DNA of 64,000 nt, taken from NCBI GenBank assembly GCA_003993805.1, contig RSEF01000003.1, forward strand, positions 57,018,551-57,082,550. The letters are read 5' to 3'. Made by a program: the position numbers and the translations under genes. Origin of the DNA: Himantopus leucocephalus. Taxonomy: Eukaryota > Chordata > Aves > Charadriiformes > Recurvirostridae. A model generated the notes under the pieces. The model made no database searches and was not told the DNA's origin. It was given only the letters and a program-made list of their open reading frames with translations. Shown here piece by piece: positions 1 through 13,405 of this stretch. The number at the start of each line of letters is the position of its first letter. The first letter of the stretch is position 1.

Positions 1-3000
1 CAAGGTTTAGGCTGTTCCTCACGTCTGTGTGCCAATATCTCAGGCCACTCTGACTCCTGCAACACAAAGGTGGCAGTGTGCCCCTAGATAACTAGCAGAG
101 TAGGAAAGATGGAGAAAAATGACAAGAGTAAGCAAAGGTAGGGAATGACTTCCAGGTGAGAAATAACTAGACTAGGATGCTTCTGTCTGGGGAAGCGATG
201 ACTGAAGATGGTGACAATCCAGATCTGTGACCCTGTGAGAGACACAGGGAAGCAGACAAGGACTTCATGCTTTTTCCAATCCAAGAAATAGGTGCTGCCA
301 CTGTAACTAGCAAATGGCTGGTTGAAAGCAACAAGAAGAGATACTTTTAAACAAAATGTTATAATTTGAGCGCCTCCTCATGTAGAAGTCAAAAGTTTGT
401 ATGAGTTCCAAAACCAATTAGCTAGATTCCTGTAAGAGGAGTTTGTGATGCTACCTCTGGCTTTAAAAGTACCTGTGTTCTTATATTGTGCTCTAGGCAT
501 CTGCTGTTAAGAGACAGCATTGCATGCTAGACAGATTTCTGTTATGCTCTCTCAGTGCTGCTCCTTTTAAGGTGCAATTGTAGCCTGCAGTTCAGATACA
601 TGATTGCAGCGTGATGGTAACTACAGCCTCACAGGGTTTGACACAGGCTGCGGAGCCCACCAGGGATCTTGCATAATATTTGGCAGCTGAAAGCTCTTAT
701 CTACAGGGGTTGCATTTAAGCCTCTGAATTGTAGTGCGCCCTAGTGAATTCAACAGGCAAGTTCAGGCAGCTCTAGCCAAGGAGAGTATAGCTGGCCTGC
801 TCCTCCGCCAGAGGCTGCAGCCAGTGCGGCAGGGGCAGCAGAACAGCATGCCTGGCTGCATCTCAGCCAGCTCCATTCACAGCTTCCCACTGGAGCACAA
901 ACCTCCAGTAACAACGCTGAGATGGGCTGAAGCACGAGCATGTGTTGCGTTCTGCAGTAATCCATGGCAGGGCGGTGCATCCAGACAAATAGCGGGAATA
1001 ACATCCTAAGTTGCTGCAGCTAGATTTATCAGAGTTAATCTGTCAGCTCTCTTAAATGCATGACCTTAGAAGAGTGTTTGTTACAGGAAAAGATCATTAC
1101 TGATGCAGAGCTTCAATCTTGCTTCTGCTGTGACTCACAAAGTTTTGACTTTAGCCAGGAAAAAGGCTAAGTCTTCAGACTGCACAGGCTCATTTTTGTT
1201 GTTTTCATAGGATGCTGACTTACCTTTAAGTAACATACTGCTTTTCTTTGTACATTCCTGTCCTTCACAGGGAAGAACATGGAATGGCTTTTTCCAAAAG
1301 CTAGGTGTATTTAAACTACCCACTGAACCTCTTGTGCTTATGGATCAGCCATGGCTTCCTTTACCACGTGATACCTGGGAGCAGGCTGTTAATGCCTGTA
1401 GATTGTACTGTAAGCAGCCTGCATGCTTTCGGTTCTCTTGCACATTGTCAGTTTTCATCTGATTCTTGTGAGAATCTACAGTGTAAAAATTCACTTTGTT
1501 GATTTTTAACCTCATGAGCTGATATCTCATTTGAGAGATAAACAGTGCCAGAGCCTCACTACAGAAGTTACTGTATATCTTTCTTTCCAGAATGATACCA
1601 GTTCATTGTGACACAGATTTCAGAAGAGTCTTGAAGTTAAAAGCCTTTTAAACACGTTTTAGTAGCCATATTACAGGCTCAACATCTGTGAGAAGACAGG
1701 TCATTAAGGGAGAGACTTACCTGGCTGAGCACCAAAACATTGTTAGGCATGTACAATGCAAACAGAGACTGTTTCATGTTGTTTTTTCCAAGAAAAGCAG
1801 TAATTGCTCATCTGATCATATTTGTGATTCTTAAACTATTCTGTACAAGGCGGAGGAAAAAGCTCTGGTCATCTCTACACAAAGCCAAACATCCTCATTC
1901 CCTGAATTGTCAGTCTCCCTGTTTCAGAAGCCAAGCCATCAGTTGAGTGCCTCACCTTGGGCATCTCCTTCAATCCCATCTTCTTGTGCCCCAAATGAGT
2001 ATAATGGTAACTTGCCCACAGGATACTCAGTTGATCCATACAAATGTGTTATTACCTGCTCAGTATTTGTTTTGTCATTGTAAAAAGAGATGGCATTAAA
2101 TTTGCGGTCCTTGGTGATAATTTGTGCAACTAATTAAAAACTGGGGTGGGTTGTACTGCTTTTTTAAGTGCTTAATCAGTCACACAAATGCTACCTCCAT
2201 TCATGAAAGCAAATGCTAAAATAAATAGCTTCTGATAATTTATGTTTTAAAATAATAAAAAGCCCAAAGAAGTTAAGTGTCAACCTGATGTTAACTTTGA
2301 GTATAAAACAGTTTGCTGAAACCAGGAAGCAATTAAAACATACTGTTTTATAGAGTCCTTTATAGCAAGATAGTTTTTATAGTTCTACGTCTGCTTTTTT
2401 TGGAGGGTGAGCCACAGTTCAGTTTTGCCCAGGAAATAACAAATGGTATAAAGAACTCATCAAAAGTGCAGCTGTTTTCAGGAGGTAAGTGTGTGGTGTT
2501 GTTTTCTGGGGGGAGGAGGGAGTGAATAAATCCAGCATGCAAAGCTTGCCTGTACTAATTCATTAAGGAAGGGACTGTTCTCCTTTCAGGGCCTCCTATG
2601 TACTCCAGTGTATACATACTTCTCATGCATACTGGCTCATCCGAAGTGTCCTTCTTGCACAGAGGGTATGGTTTTGAATTACTGCTCTGTCTCAAAGCTA
2701 GGCTCTCACCCTTGTCACGTGGTGCTTCAGAGATGTGCTTTTCTTTACTACTAAAAAATTAAATAATTGTCAGCTGTGCTTCCCAAGAGATACATAAGAA
2801 TAATGATAAATCTGATTATTCTAATAAATAAGAAAATCACACATAAGCAGCAGGCCAGATATAATTCCTTTTTATTTTTCCCCTCTAACACACATCTCTT
2901 ATCCATGTAGGGAGCCAATGTTTTCTATGAATTTTTGCTTTTGGTGTATGCTTTGCTTGATGGGACCCCTGCAGGAACAAAAGGGCTTCAAAATGAAATC

Positions 3001-4137
3001 ATATATGGTATTGTAGCTGGATACGGTATTGCCGTGCTGGAAAGTGTCAGTGGCTGCTGTCAAGTAAGCCTGTGATCTCTAGGCCACAGCAGCTCTAGCT
3101 AAAGGTGCGCTAAACACCCCAAACTCTGGCTGAAGGGAAGGCTTCTTTAAGCCCCTTTATACAAATGAAATATCTGGAAAGAGTAAGGGTTCCCTTCACT
3201 AGCAAAAGGCTTCGTGTTAGGGCCTGATTCAAGTTTAGGCTGTGTGCCATAAGGAGTTCTCCAACTACAGGTAGAGATACAAGGTGCTTGTTCAGCTTTC
3301 ACAGGGAACAGAAGGAAGGAGAAGACTTTCTGGGGCACTAAACAGACTGGGAAGACAAACTTAGCAATTGTGAGTGTGAATATTCCCTAGGTTTGTTCTG
3401 TATTTGGAGATACAAGGTGGCATGTGTTTTCAATAACTCAGTAAAACTGCATCGGAGAACAGACCTGATTGCATCACTTCTTTCTCCTTTTAACAAAAGT
3501 ATTTCTTGGTTTCCTTTTGCTGCCAGCACTAACATGTCCCTTGGGCCAAACAGCATATGCACATAGAAGAGCTTATTTACACTCTTTCATTGTCTGAAAA
3601 TTTATATCTGAATAATTTGTGTTAAAATTTATTAGAAATGTGTCTGCTGCTAGCAATTAGTAACTCAACATGAGATTTTGGGGGACTCCCTAATAATCTT
3701 CACGCAGAGTATTACAGGCTTTCCATACTTTCCCTGCAACTAAAACTTACTGAGTAACATGCATCGATCATATTTGAGACCCTTAGGAGGGAAAATATGG
3801 AAGGAAAAGTGTCTTATTTGTTGGTATACACTTTTGAAGTTTCTTCCTGCAAATACTGGCACGCCATATCCATCAAAAACCTGGTCCCCTCTCAAAATCA
3901 TTGCCATGTCCTTTTTCAATGGGGCGGAGACACCTGCCCACACACTCAGAATGACTTTTCCAAAATTATTGCTATCACCCACTTATCTCCATGGGACATG
4001 GATAACAGTCCTTCCTAACAAAGACTAGTCACTGTCCCCATTTGCTTTTTCTTGATGTTTCTCTCCAGCAAGTGGTGTCAAAAGCCTCTGTTATCCTTCC
4101 TGGAGGCAACTTTACTTTGCTCCCATTGCTTTGATGG

Positions 4138-4153
4138 AAAAAAAAAAAAAAAA
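4138..4153 (+). repeat. A16 homopolymer
   Basis: Sixteen As with no recognisable element body on either side, so not clearly a retrocopy tail. Confidence 0.9.
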
Positions 4154-7100
4154 GATCAAATAAGGTGACCAGAAAGAAAAATAGGATGTGGTAGTCGTTT
4201 TGAAAACATCTTTTGGAAAGAAAGCAATTCTTCTTGAGCTTTCCTGTACAGAAAAATTTATGAAGATGAAAACCCAAAACTAGGACACAAAAATTATACT
4301 CAGTTTTCTTCCACAATGACAACCTAAACAAGGAATAAAAGAAACAACTCTTTAAAAATATTTCTTTAAAAAAATCACATACTCTGATTTAATCCTATGT
4401 CTTTGATATACGTTATACTTTATCACCAACTGTCAAGCTGGATTCTTTCTCACTACGTTGATTGGGAATTATTTTATATTTTTCATTTAAAAGCTCTATA
4501 TTAGACAATGTAACCCTGTTCCATTAGATATTGCCATTTACTTTTGTTCCTTAAGTACATTAAATCAGAGAGATACCTCATTTTCATCTATGTCACCATT
4601 CCTTCCTAATACTTTAGCAGATTGCTGTCATACCTAGACCTGCAAAGAATGAGGTCATGCATGGACCTTAATCAAGGCTACTATGAACTTCTGTAGAGGC
4701 ATTCAGAGAAAATTAATAACAGTAGAGCAAATTATGTAGTGAAGTTTACTGAGCAACTGAATTCTTCCTATATCAGTTCTCAGAAGTAGCCCAATTGTTA
4801 CAGAACAGGATACATAAAAACCCCTATATGGTAAACTTTCTTTTCCATTATTTTGTTTCTCACTTGAGGTAACTGGAGCTAACTTAAACCATTTTATGAT
4901 GACACTCATTTTCACTTCAGTTCCCAGACTGAAGCACAGGCTCCATCCATTATCGCTGTGACTTTTTTTAAGTAATTCCAAATTTAGAATTCCACACATC
5001 CATTATTTAAAAATGTAAGCATGGAAAAACATTAATTTCAGTTTCTTGTCTTTCTGGAATTCACTTTTTGCAGCCAGCTTGGGTATGTTAAAGCAGAATC
5101 TAAATATGTGACTTTAAATGGCCACCCATATCCTGCTCCAATAAACTCCCCAAACAGAAGTCAGTGAGGTTGTCAAAACCTGTTAGAAGACTTCTGATTT
5201 ACATAAGTCATAATCTACAATAACTTAACATTACCAAGCTAATGATGTAAACTAAATCTTGCCAACTGACTTGTAAATTAAAGAGGTGCTACTCTTCTCC
5301 ATCTTACTTAGAGGGACTACCCTTTAAACCACAGCAACAGGAAGGCAGAGGACAGTAAGAGCGTAGTAAACTGGAGCCTGGCTCTTTGCAATGAATCATC
5401 CCCAGCACAGGCCACAAAGACTGAGCAGGTGTCAGCATAACCTGTTATTCCCATAAGCTCCCTTCACTTCTCCTTAACAAATTCACTCTGTCAAATGAGA
5501 ATGAAAGACAAAAATCAAGGCAAAATGAAAAATCAGGACAACTGGAAGGAGGAAAAGGACCATAAAGGAAAAGACCAAGAATACGGATTAAAGCAGGTAA
5601 GGTAGAAATTTTTTTCTAACAGTGTAAAGTAATAACAGCTAGGTAAGTACAAACAATGGAAGTTTTTCTGCATGTAAATAGAAGTATTAGTTCTTTTAAT
5701 GTTATAATTTTTACACCTTCAAATGGATTGAAGGCATCTTTCAAACATGTAGGACAATAATGACCTTTTACAGCCTACTGGCATAACATTGCTAACGGCT
5801 GGCTTGTACTAAGAATGTGTGCCATTGATTTTAATGGCACTACTCAGATGAAAAGGTTTATATAAATGAATTCAGGTTTGCATATCTGAATCTTAAATTA
5901 GAAAAGAACATAAAGAGACAAACAATGAAGCACGTTAATGAGCATTATAAAGTATCTTAAGTTAATATTTTTTCCCTAATCTCATATTGTAAGGGTAAGA
6001 AAGGAATTATCTGCTCTGCTAGAAGTTTCAAACACCCTTTCCTTAAAACAACAGATATGCTGCTACTTAGATTAAAGACTTTTCATACAAGCCAAAAGAT
6101 TCAGTGATCAATTCATCTTGAGGATTTTGGAAAATATTTGTTTGCTTCATAGATTTTGTGTTCCAACTTTCCAACTTTTCATTCAATTGTCTTTCTTTTT
6201 TAATCCCCAACCTAGTTAAATAAAATAATTAGAGAATGTTTGTATATATTTTAATAACAGCTAGAAACATTTTTTTTTTCTTGTAAGAAAATATTGTCCC
6301 GAACATCCTTCTTATGGGAACAAAGAGCAAAGGAGAAATTGCAGCAGCTCTAAATCTGTTTTGTGTTTTTGATTATTTAATACATTTTTCACGGGTTACT
6401 CTCTCTGGCATCCTCATAACAACTCAGTTGGCATGCAGCTTTGCAATCAATCTCACCTCTTTCCTCTGCCCTCTCTTCCTTCCCAGTATCATATACTTAA
6501 AAGGAGTTTAGATTTGCCAGGTGTGCAATCCAAAGACTCATCTTTTAATCCCTGACATTTGCATGATTACAATTCTGCAGATTAAAAATTATTTCATTAT
6601 TTTATTGTATGGACAGGGCAATGAATATTATTGTAGGGTTAGTAACTCTAAGTGGCTATGCTGATGAGCTAACTTAATCCCTTGGAAGGGGATAATAGGG
6701 TAATAAAGCTCGAAGGAATAATCTTAGGCACGTGTCTCTGGTATTCTGACAATTGCACCCTGTTCTAAAGCAGATTCATGCAAAGCCACCAAAGAAAAAA
6801 TTATTGTAGTCGTCAACTGCACAGATGAGGGAAATGTCCATGGCTGTGTCAGTCATTTTAATGAGTCACAGGAGGAGGGAAAGTGGAGGAACAAATTAAG
6901 AACAACAGCATTTTTCTCCCTTCCCCCCAACAGAAGAAAGTGAGAATAGTTGCAATTTCATTTGCTTTTAAAGCACAGCACTTGGGTAATAAACGTCCCC
7001 TGCAAATGTGCTGAGCAAACACCTCCGCATTCATCAATATGCGGGAGCTGTTTATTGCCTCATAAACTTGGAAGCAAGTGATATTGTCTCTTAAGTCAAT

Positions 7101-8308
7101 GGCTGCGTGGACATCCTAGGCACTGTAGGAGAACAGTACATCCAGACAACGCTGATACTTAAATTAATGGTTCTAGTAATGACTGAAAGGTGCTCTGTCA
7201 CTACTAAAAAAGTTAGATGTAGATTAAAAGTATGCCTAGGACACAATGCATATATGTTGTGATAGCGTTGTGTGTATGTGTGTGTCTCATTATAGATTTT
7301 ATTACTTTGGCATAAAAACTTACTACTCCATGCAGTTTTGGTTTAAATGTGGGTTGGGGCGCCAGTACTAATAGGGTCAAACTTGTTTTAAGCCTAGTTT
7401 ATGCAGAAACCCAGTTTTTAAAACTATGGGGAAGATGGCTGTGCTTGTGAAACTGTTAGCTTTATCAATTTCAAACCAGATTAAAGAGACAATAATAATC
7501 TGAATTCCATGGCATCCATTATCTGAAAATGATTTATAAACACTACAGAATTAGCTGACATTGCACTGTAAGTTTCTCATCTGCAATGCCTCAAGCTGAT
7601 CTTATCTTCTTTATCTGAAAGGAAGAGAATACACAGCTGGAAGGCATTGCTCCTGGTCTTCAACCGTTAGTGTTCAGGGTAGAAAGTCAGTGTAGGAGAA
7701 GCTGCGACAAGGGTTAAGGAAGAGCTGACTGATCAAGGACTGTGTTTCGCTTTCTACATACTTGCAGTGTCTGTATTGCAACAAGAAGGACTAATTGCTT
7801 CCTGAGAAACCGTAACTTTATGAACAGCAGTGAAATGCAGTGGAATGTGAATTAGACTTCCATGTAAACTAGACATCTAACTGCATAGCATGGGCCCCAG
7901 GCAAATGTGAGTAGCTTTTGTTGTTGTCCATGCTGCCGAGGGAAACTAATTCAGCAGTAGTGTAGGTACATTTACACTTGCTGCTGTAATATCTTCTCAA
8001 GGCAATCATCCATGCTGCTAGAGCATTCCCTGTTTTGCAGAGGAACAGCACAAAGGAAAGAATATTCCTTCTCAGGTCCTTCTCAGCTTTTACCCCAGAA
8101 TGATCTACAAATACTAATGAAGGACTAATACTCCACTCTAGTGGATATTTCCCATCTGCAGATTGTTCCAGGCAGATCCTACCTTGTGTATCTAAAGGGA
8201 GAACAGTACTCTATTTGAAATAATTTATACATATCTATTTCTGGAGTATTTTCTCCTGATAAGGTGCATTTCGGAAGATCCTATGTATGTATTTATAGCC
8301 AGAACTTT

Positions 8309-8550
8309 CACTTCTGCAAGCAGCAATGTACTGCTGATGACGTCCCAGGAGATCGCTGTATAAACTCTTTACCAAGCCTATGTACAATTCTGATTTCAAT
8401 CTTTAACTTCAAGTCCTCTTTGAATTAGTNCACTTCTGCAAGCAGCAATGTACTGCTGATGACGTCCCAGGAGAGCGCTGTATAAACTCTTTACCAAGCC
8501 TATGTACAATTCTGGTTTCAATCTTTAACTTCAAGTCCTCTTTGAATTAG
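8309..8550 (+). repeat. Direct duplication around the N at 8430
   Basis: 8309-8428 and 8431-8550 are 120-bp direct copies with two visible base differences, separated by t and a single N. The first copy runs straight into the N. Most likely two contig ends or haplotypes that were joined without being merged. The block includes a TGACGTC (CRE-like) motif, so that site appears twice artificially. Confidence 0.9.
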
Positions 8551-11430
8551 CCATGTCCATTGGAGCATTAGAATTGTTTTCTAATTAACAAAACCGTTTC
8601 TTTTGTTCAGGTAGCTTAAGATCTGAGTGGGCTGTCTTCAAACTATGCAAAGCAAAAACCTGTTTTCATTAAGTGAAACCATTAGCCGCCAAAAGGTAAA
8701 TATTTTGCTAAACTTCAGACCTCTCATAATATAACAGTTTAAAATAATATAAAATTGTAATTTCTGGGTGAAGTCCATAGTAGCCCAATTCAGCTTTCGG
8801 ATTTTTTTAATTACCTCATTACTAGCATTCAAGCAGTGCTCACAAAGAGTGTAAACCAGCTGAATAGCCTTATACCGCTGTCTTCTGTATTGTTAAGAGG
8901 TAATACTGAGCAGAAAATTAAGCATGCATATGTAACATAACACAGTTGCAATGTAGCATAGTGTAATTTCAGGCTGCATGTGCAAAAGCTGCGTATCAGT
9001 GAGCCCTGTCTTAATAGCCCTCTCCCCGTAGTTCTGTTGTAGCCTGGCTAGAATACTAGGTATGTGTTTGATTTAGCTTATTGCTGAAGTGCAGCTGATA
9101 AACCAACGCAAATCCAGCGAAGAAGAGGAAGATGAACTAGCACGGAAAAAATAACACAGTCAAGTATAGGCAACTAAGTGAAAGAGTAACTGAGATGCAA
9201 TGTAACAAGTTGTAAATGTTTATGGGATGTAAATGCTAAGGAGAAAGAAAAATTACCTTATTGTAAAGCAAAGACAAAATCAAGAAAAAAACATTAGGAA
9301 TAATGGAGTATGCTCCCAGAAGGAGTAGCAGAAGACCTATCCTTTGGGAATTTAAACTAGTTTTGACAAAACAATAGAAAATGAATATTAAATATTGTTC
9401 TCTGTTACCAGGATTTGTTTTGGGTGATATAACACCTTCGTCCTCTTGCTGCCTCTCAGGGAATGAAATCAGTGCTTTATTAGCGCTTTCTCACTACAGA
9501 GAAGAAAATAATAAATTTCTATTGCCTAATGAAGCGGCAGTCTAATATTTGTATTTCTGCTTGGAGAAGCATTGCAAGATTTTTAACAGGTGAAATACAC
9601 CTTTACACATGAGCAGAGCTTCCCCTGGTGCTGCCTTCTCATCCTGGAGAAGGTAGTCTCCAGGCAGATTTCAGGAAATACAGAAGACGAGTGCTATAAA
9701 TACTGAGCATTTAAGAAGTACATATGTTTCATACTTTTTGAAAACAAAATGTATTTTATAGCTACAAAGGGAACAGGTGCAAAGCTATGACAATATTGTG
9801 CCAGGTTCCCAAGCACAAACACAGAATAGCGCTCTCTTTCCAAAGACACATCCTGAGCCTCACTCTTTCCTGTCATGGCCCACAGTTCGGCCCACTTGGT
9901 AGCAACAACCTCTGTTCTGCGTACAACAGCTCTAACTGAGTTCTCATTACCTATATCCTCCTTCTCACCTCATCTGCAGTCCCTGACAATTTTGATCCTC
10001 ATCTGTTCCTTTTACAGTCCTATCTGGATATGCTTTCTCCTTCACTCTTTCAGCCCTGGTCCTTTCATGATCTTGCTCTCTACCTGTAGTTTCTCTATCA
10101 ATCAGTCTTGCAATAATATTCATCAGCTTTCTGTGTTTTCTCCTCTGGTGCTTTTTAAAACCGTCTAAATTAGATACGTTCACAGAGACAGCATTCAGTC
10201 AGCTCCCTTTTAATTGGAAACTAGCTGCACTTAGCCCCATAGAAGTGAAGTGGATATATTGCCTCTGACTTCAGCAAGGCCAGGATTTCAAGCTTACACT
10301 TCTCACATCTGACTATCTCAAAAGCAGGAAACTCTGAAGTCCCTAGGCAGCACAAATACAGTGATTTGTGCCATGCAAAATGTTGCCTGGTTATAAGACT
10401 GTTACTTGCTTGGCTCTTCAGTACTACCAGAATACTTTGGCAGGCTTTCTGCTAAGGTTAACAAAAGTTAGATAAATAAGGGCTTGGTGCACTTAGATAC
10501 TTTATCATTCCGTAATGTGTCTCGCTATATCTGTGTATTCAGCCAGAAGAATGTTGGCCTTGTTCCTGTCTCATTTCTAAATGCTGGCAAGCTAACTGTA
10601 ATCAAGGTATTCCTTTTAACAGGATTGATTTAAGGCCAAATGGAGCTTTCTACTCCTTGCAGCTTCAGGTCCTTCAAAAATGAGGGAACATTGAACTTGG
10701 GAATAAAAGTAGTAGCACTGTAGGTTTTCCCCTACTACCTTTATTTTCCATCCTTTTTCCATGTTCTTTACGGAAAACTTTGCTTCCCTCCTCTGCTTTT
10801 CATAATTGTTACTCTACCTCATTCTCCCTCGTGCTTGAAGGCTCTGTGACGTTCAGCCCTTTTCTCTTCATTCTTGAGGCCTGATTTCTCCTTTCTTTGG
10901 CCATAGCTACCATCATTTTATCTCTTTCTCTAACCTTCAAGGACAGAGCAAGGGGGAAGAATAGAGTCAATAGATGCTCAGTATAAAAATTGAAAAAGAG
11001 TGGTTGTAACTTCAACAGAGAAAGAAGAGACTGAGAGAGCATAAAACAAAAGTGACTGAGAACACCCAAAGAAAGAGGAATAAAAATAACACCTAAAGAA
11101 AGAAAGCAAAGAGGAAAAGAAACAAAAAAAGGAAGGAGAAGTGATAGAAGTGGGGACTGTGATCAAAGTTTATATGGAAGAAGTGGTCAAACTTTATGCA
11201 GAAGGAAAACAAACCCTGGAAAATGTAGGAAAGTCATGGAGCCCGCTTACTAGGCAAAAGAAATGGGGCAGGAGGAAAGAAACAGTTAAGAAAATAAAAA
11301 TTCAAAGTTGTTTCATTCCATTGTGTTTCAGAATTTGATGGAAAAGTTACTTACGCAAGATCCATACAAGATAATAGACATATAAAAGTGTAAAAGATTT
11401 TATTATTATTTATGTAAACTACACGTATAA

Positions 11431-11515
11431 TTTTGTCCCTGATTCAACACAGCACTCAAGCATTTGTTTAATTCCCATGAAGTCAAGCAAAACTAAGTAT
11501 TTTACTCAAAATGAG
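11431..11515. repeat. Possible ancient amniote repeat fragment
   Basis: The blocks ctgattcaacacagcactcaagcat and cccatgaagtcaagc (quoted in part) resemble an old dispersed repeat seen in reptile and bird genomes with gattcagcaaagcacttaag and cattgaagtcaatgg motifs. Too decayed to classify by eye. Confidence 0.3.
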
Positions 11516-13203
11516 CCTAAGCTCCCCATAGATTACTCAAGATGTGTTGGTTGAGTACCCTGCACTGAGGGTTCAGGATTTGCCTTGTTCAAACACAAGA
11601 GCCATCTCAAGGCTTCGCAGTGATTTTAGCAAAATAAATAAATGGAAAAGTGTTTGAAGGAAAAGGTGGAGCTGGGCTGGATAGTTGAGGGTACAACTTG
11701 CTGTTCCTGTAGCCCCAGGGTGGCAAAGTTACTCTTTCGTCCCAGCAGCACCTTTTACTCCAGTGTCTCCTTGGTGGCAGTCTTGCTGTCCCAAGCTCTG
11801 ACATAGTCGAAGTAGACGGCATTTTACTACTATATGGTGTCCCCGGCCATCTGCTGCTATAGGCCAGCCCTGTGCAGTGCTATTGCCTTGGTTTCTTGTG
11901 TGGTCCCAGCCAGCTTTTGTTCCAGGAACCAGCAGAAAAGCTGTGCACCAGAGCTGAGAGTCCCGGGGAGCGCTGACTGCACTAGCACAGAATTGAAGTT
12001 CACTGAATCCTTGTCCAGCTGAGCACTAATATGGCACTGAGTTTCATTTTCATCCTTACAGCAGTTCTAGTCCCTTCTTTGCCCAACACCCTACTGGGGA
12101 TGTCACAGCCCAATATTCCATCTCTGCATGTGTTCTCGGTCTGTCATACAGAGACCAACCAATAAACTACTTGCTATCCACAGTTATTCTGCACATGAAG
12201 TCATATTCAGCATTTCAGGAATTAGTCTGGTACCCAGTTTGCTCAGGTATGGTTTGGTTTTTCAGGCTGGGTTGAGTAGAGCTGGGAGCTTGTTTTGGCA
12301 GAGATGAAATCACAATCACGATAAAAGTGAACAAATGAGATTCCATCTATTTATATCCAAAAAAAGGACAACAAATGAGGGATTCCACAGGACTGTTCAT
12401 GCACTAAACCTCACATACACTTCAGCACAAGCATTGCTAAGATATTTGTAAACTGAACACATTTACGAAGTCCTGCTTACCACCTGGTCACCCAGTGTTC
12501 ACATCAACACCCATAGGAGTTGAGGATCACTCTGTCCTCTGAATACCAAGTCAGTATTTTCTGCCTGTTCCCAAGTGAGATGGGTGTCAATTTTACCCAC
12601 TGGTCACTAGTTGACTATCTGGAAAAACTGTAGCTGTCTTGGACATCTACAGATCAGGAGCTTTTGCTTTCAATTGAGCAGAAAGGAAGTTTTTCAATGG
12701 GAAGCAAGAGAGATAAGCAATCTTCTAATAAAGATTTCACTTCTCAATGAAACAGGCATCCACACAGGCAGGAAGCAGGTTGAAGGCATACAGGCAGCAG
12801 ATAAATCCTCCAGCTCCGCTTTCCTTATCCCATCTCTGCAGCACAATGCATTGAGTTGTCATCTGCCATTTGTGTATTCATTCTAATTCTTTCTGCCTTG
12901 TTATTCTGTCAATTTCTTAATCTATTTACACTGACTTTATTTTCAGTGTGTCTATTGTGACAGCAAATCCTAGAATTGCCTTGGGTGTTGTCTGAAAGTG
13001 GCCATTATCAAATCATAATGCCTACCCAGATGAGGAACTGTAAAGGCCCTAGGCATCAGTAGGAGTCCTTAACAGCTGCCTGCAGTTTAGACCTGCATAT
13101 CAATTTCCACCTTGTAGGATCCGCTGCAGTATTATAAGGTGAATGGGCACTATGTGTATTAAAATTTGGATTAGTGGCTCAACCAAAACATTCATGTTCC
13201 CCC

Positions 13204-13240
13204 ACTCTCTCTCTTTCTCTCTGTCTTTCTCTCTTTTTTC
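13204..13240 (+). repeat. CT-rich tract
   Basis: Imperfect (CT)n run ending in a T run, almost all pyrimidine. Confidence 0.85.
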
Positions 13241-13359
13241 ACATTAATAAACTTGCTATCTCCATCTTTTGTTGGTAAACTATATAAAAATGCAAATGAC
13301 CCAGAATCCAATTAATTTCTGGAAGGTTGCAGCTGTTTTGGGCCCTATTCACAAAGACA

Positions 13360-13405
13360 TGTGGTGTGCGTGCGTGCATGTGTGTGTGTATGCATGCGTA
13401 TGCAT
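13360..13405 (+). repeat. TG-rich imperfect microsatellite
   Basis: Alternating purine-pyrimidine tract of TG, TGCG and TGCA units, 46 bp. Potential Z-DNA former. Confidence 0.85.

Noticed and set aside
4029..4331. 100-codon minus ORF rich in Phe
   Set aside because: It is a translation of the A16 tract and AT-rich flanks.
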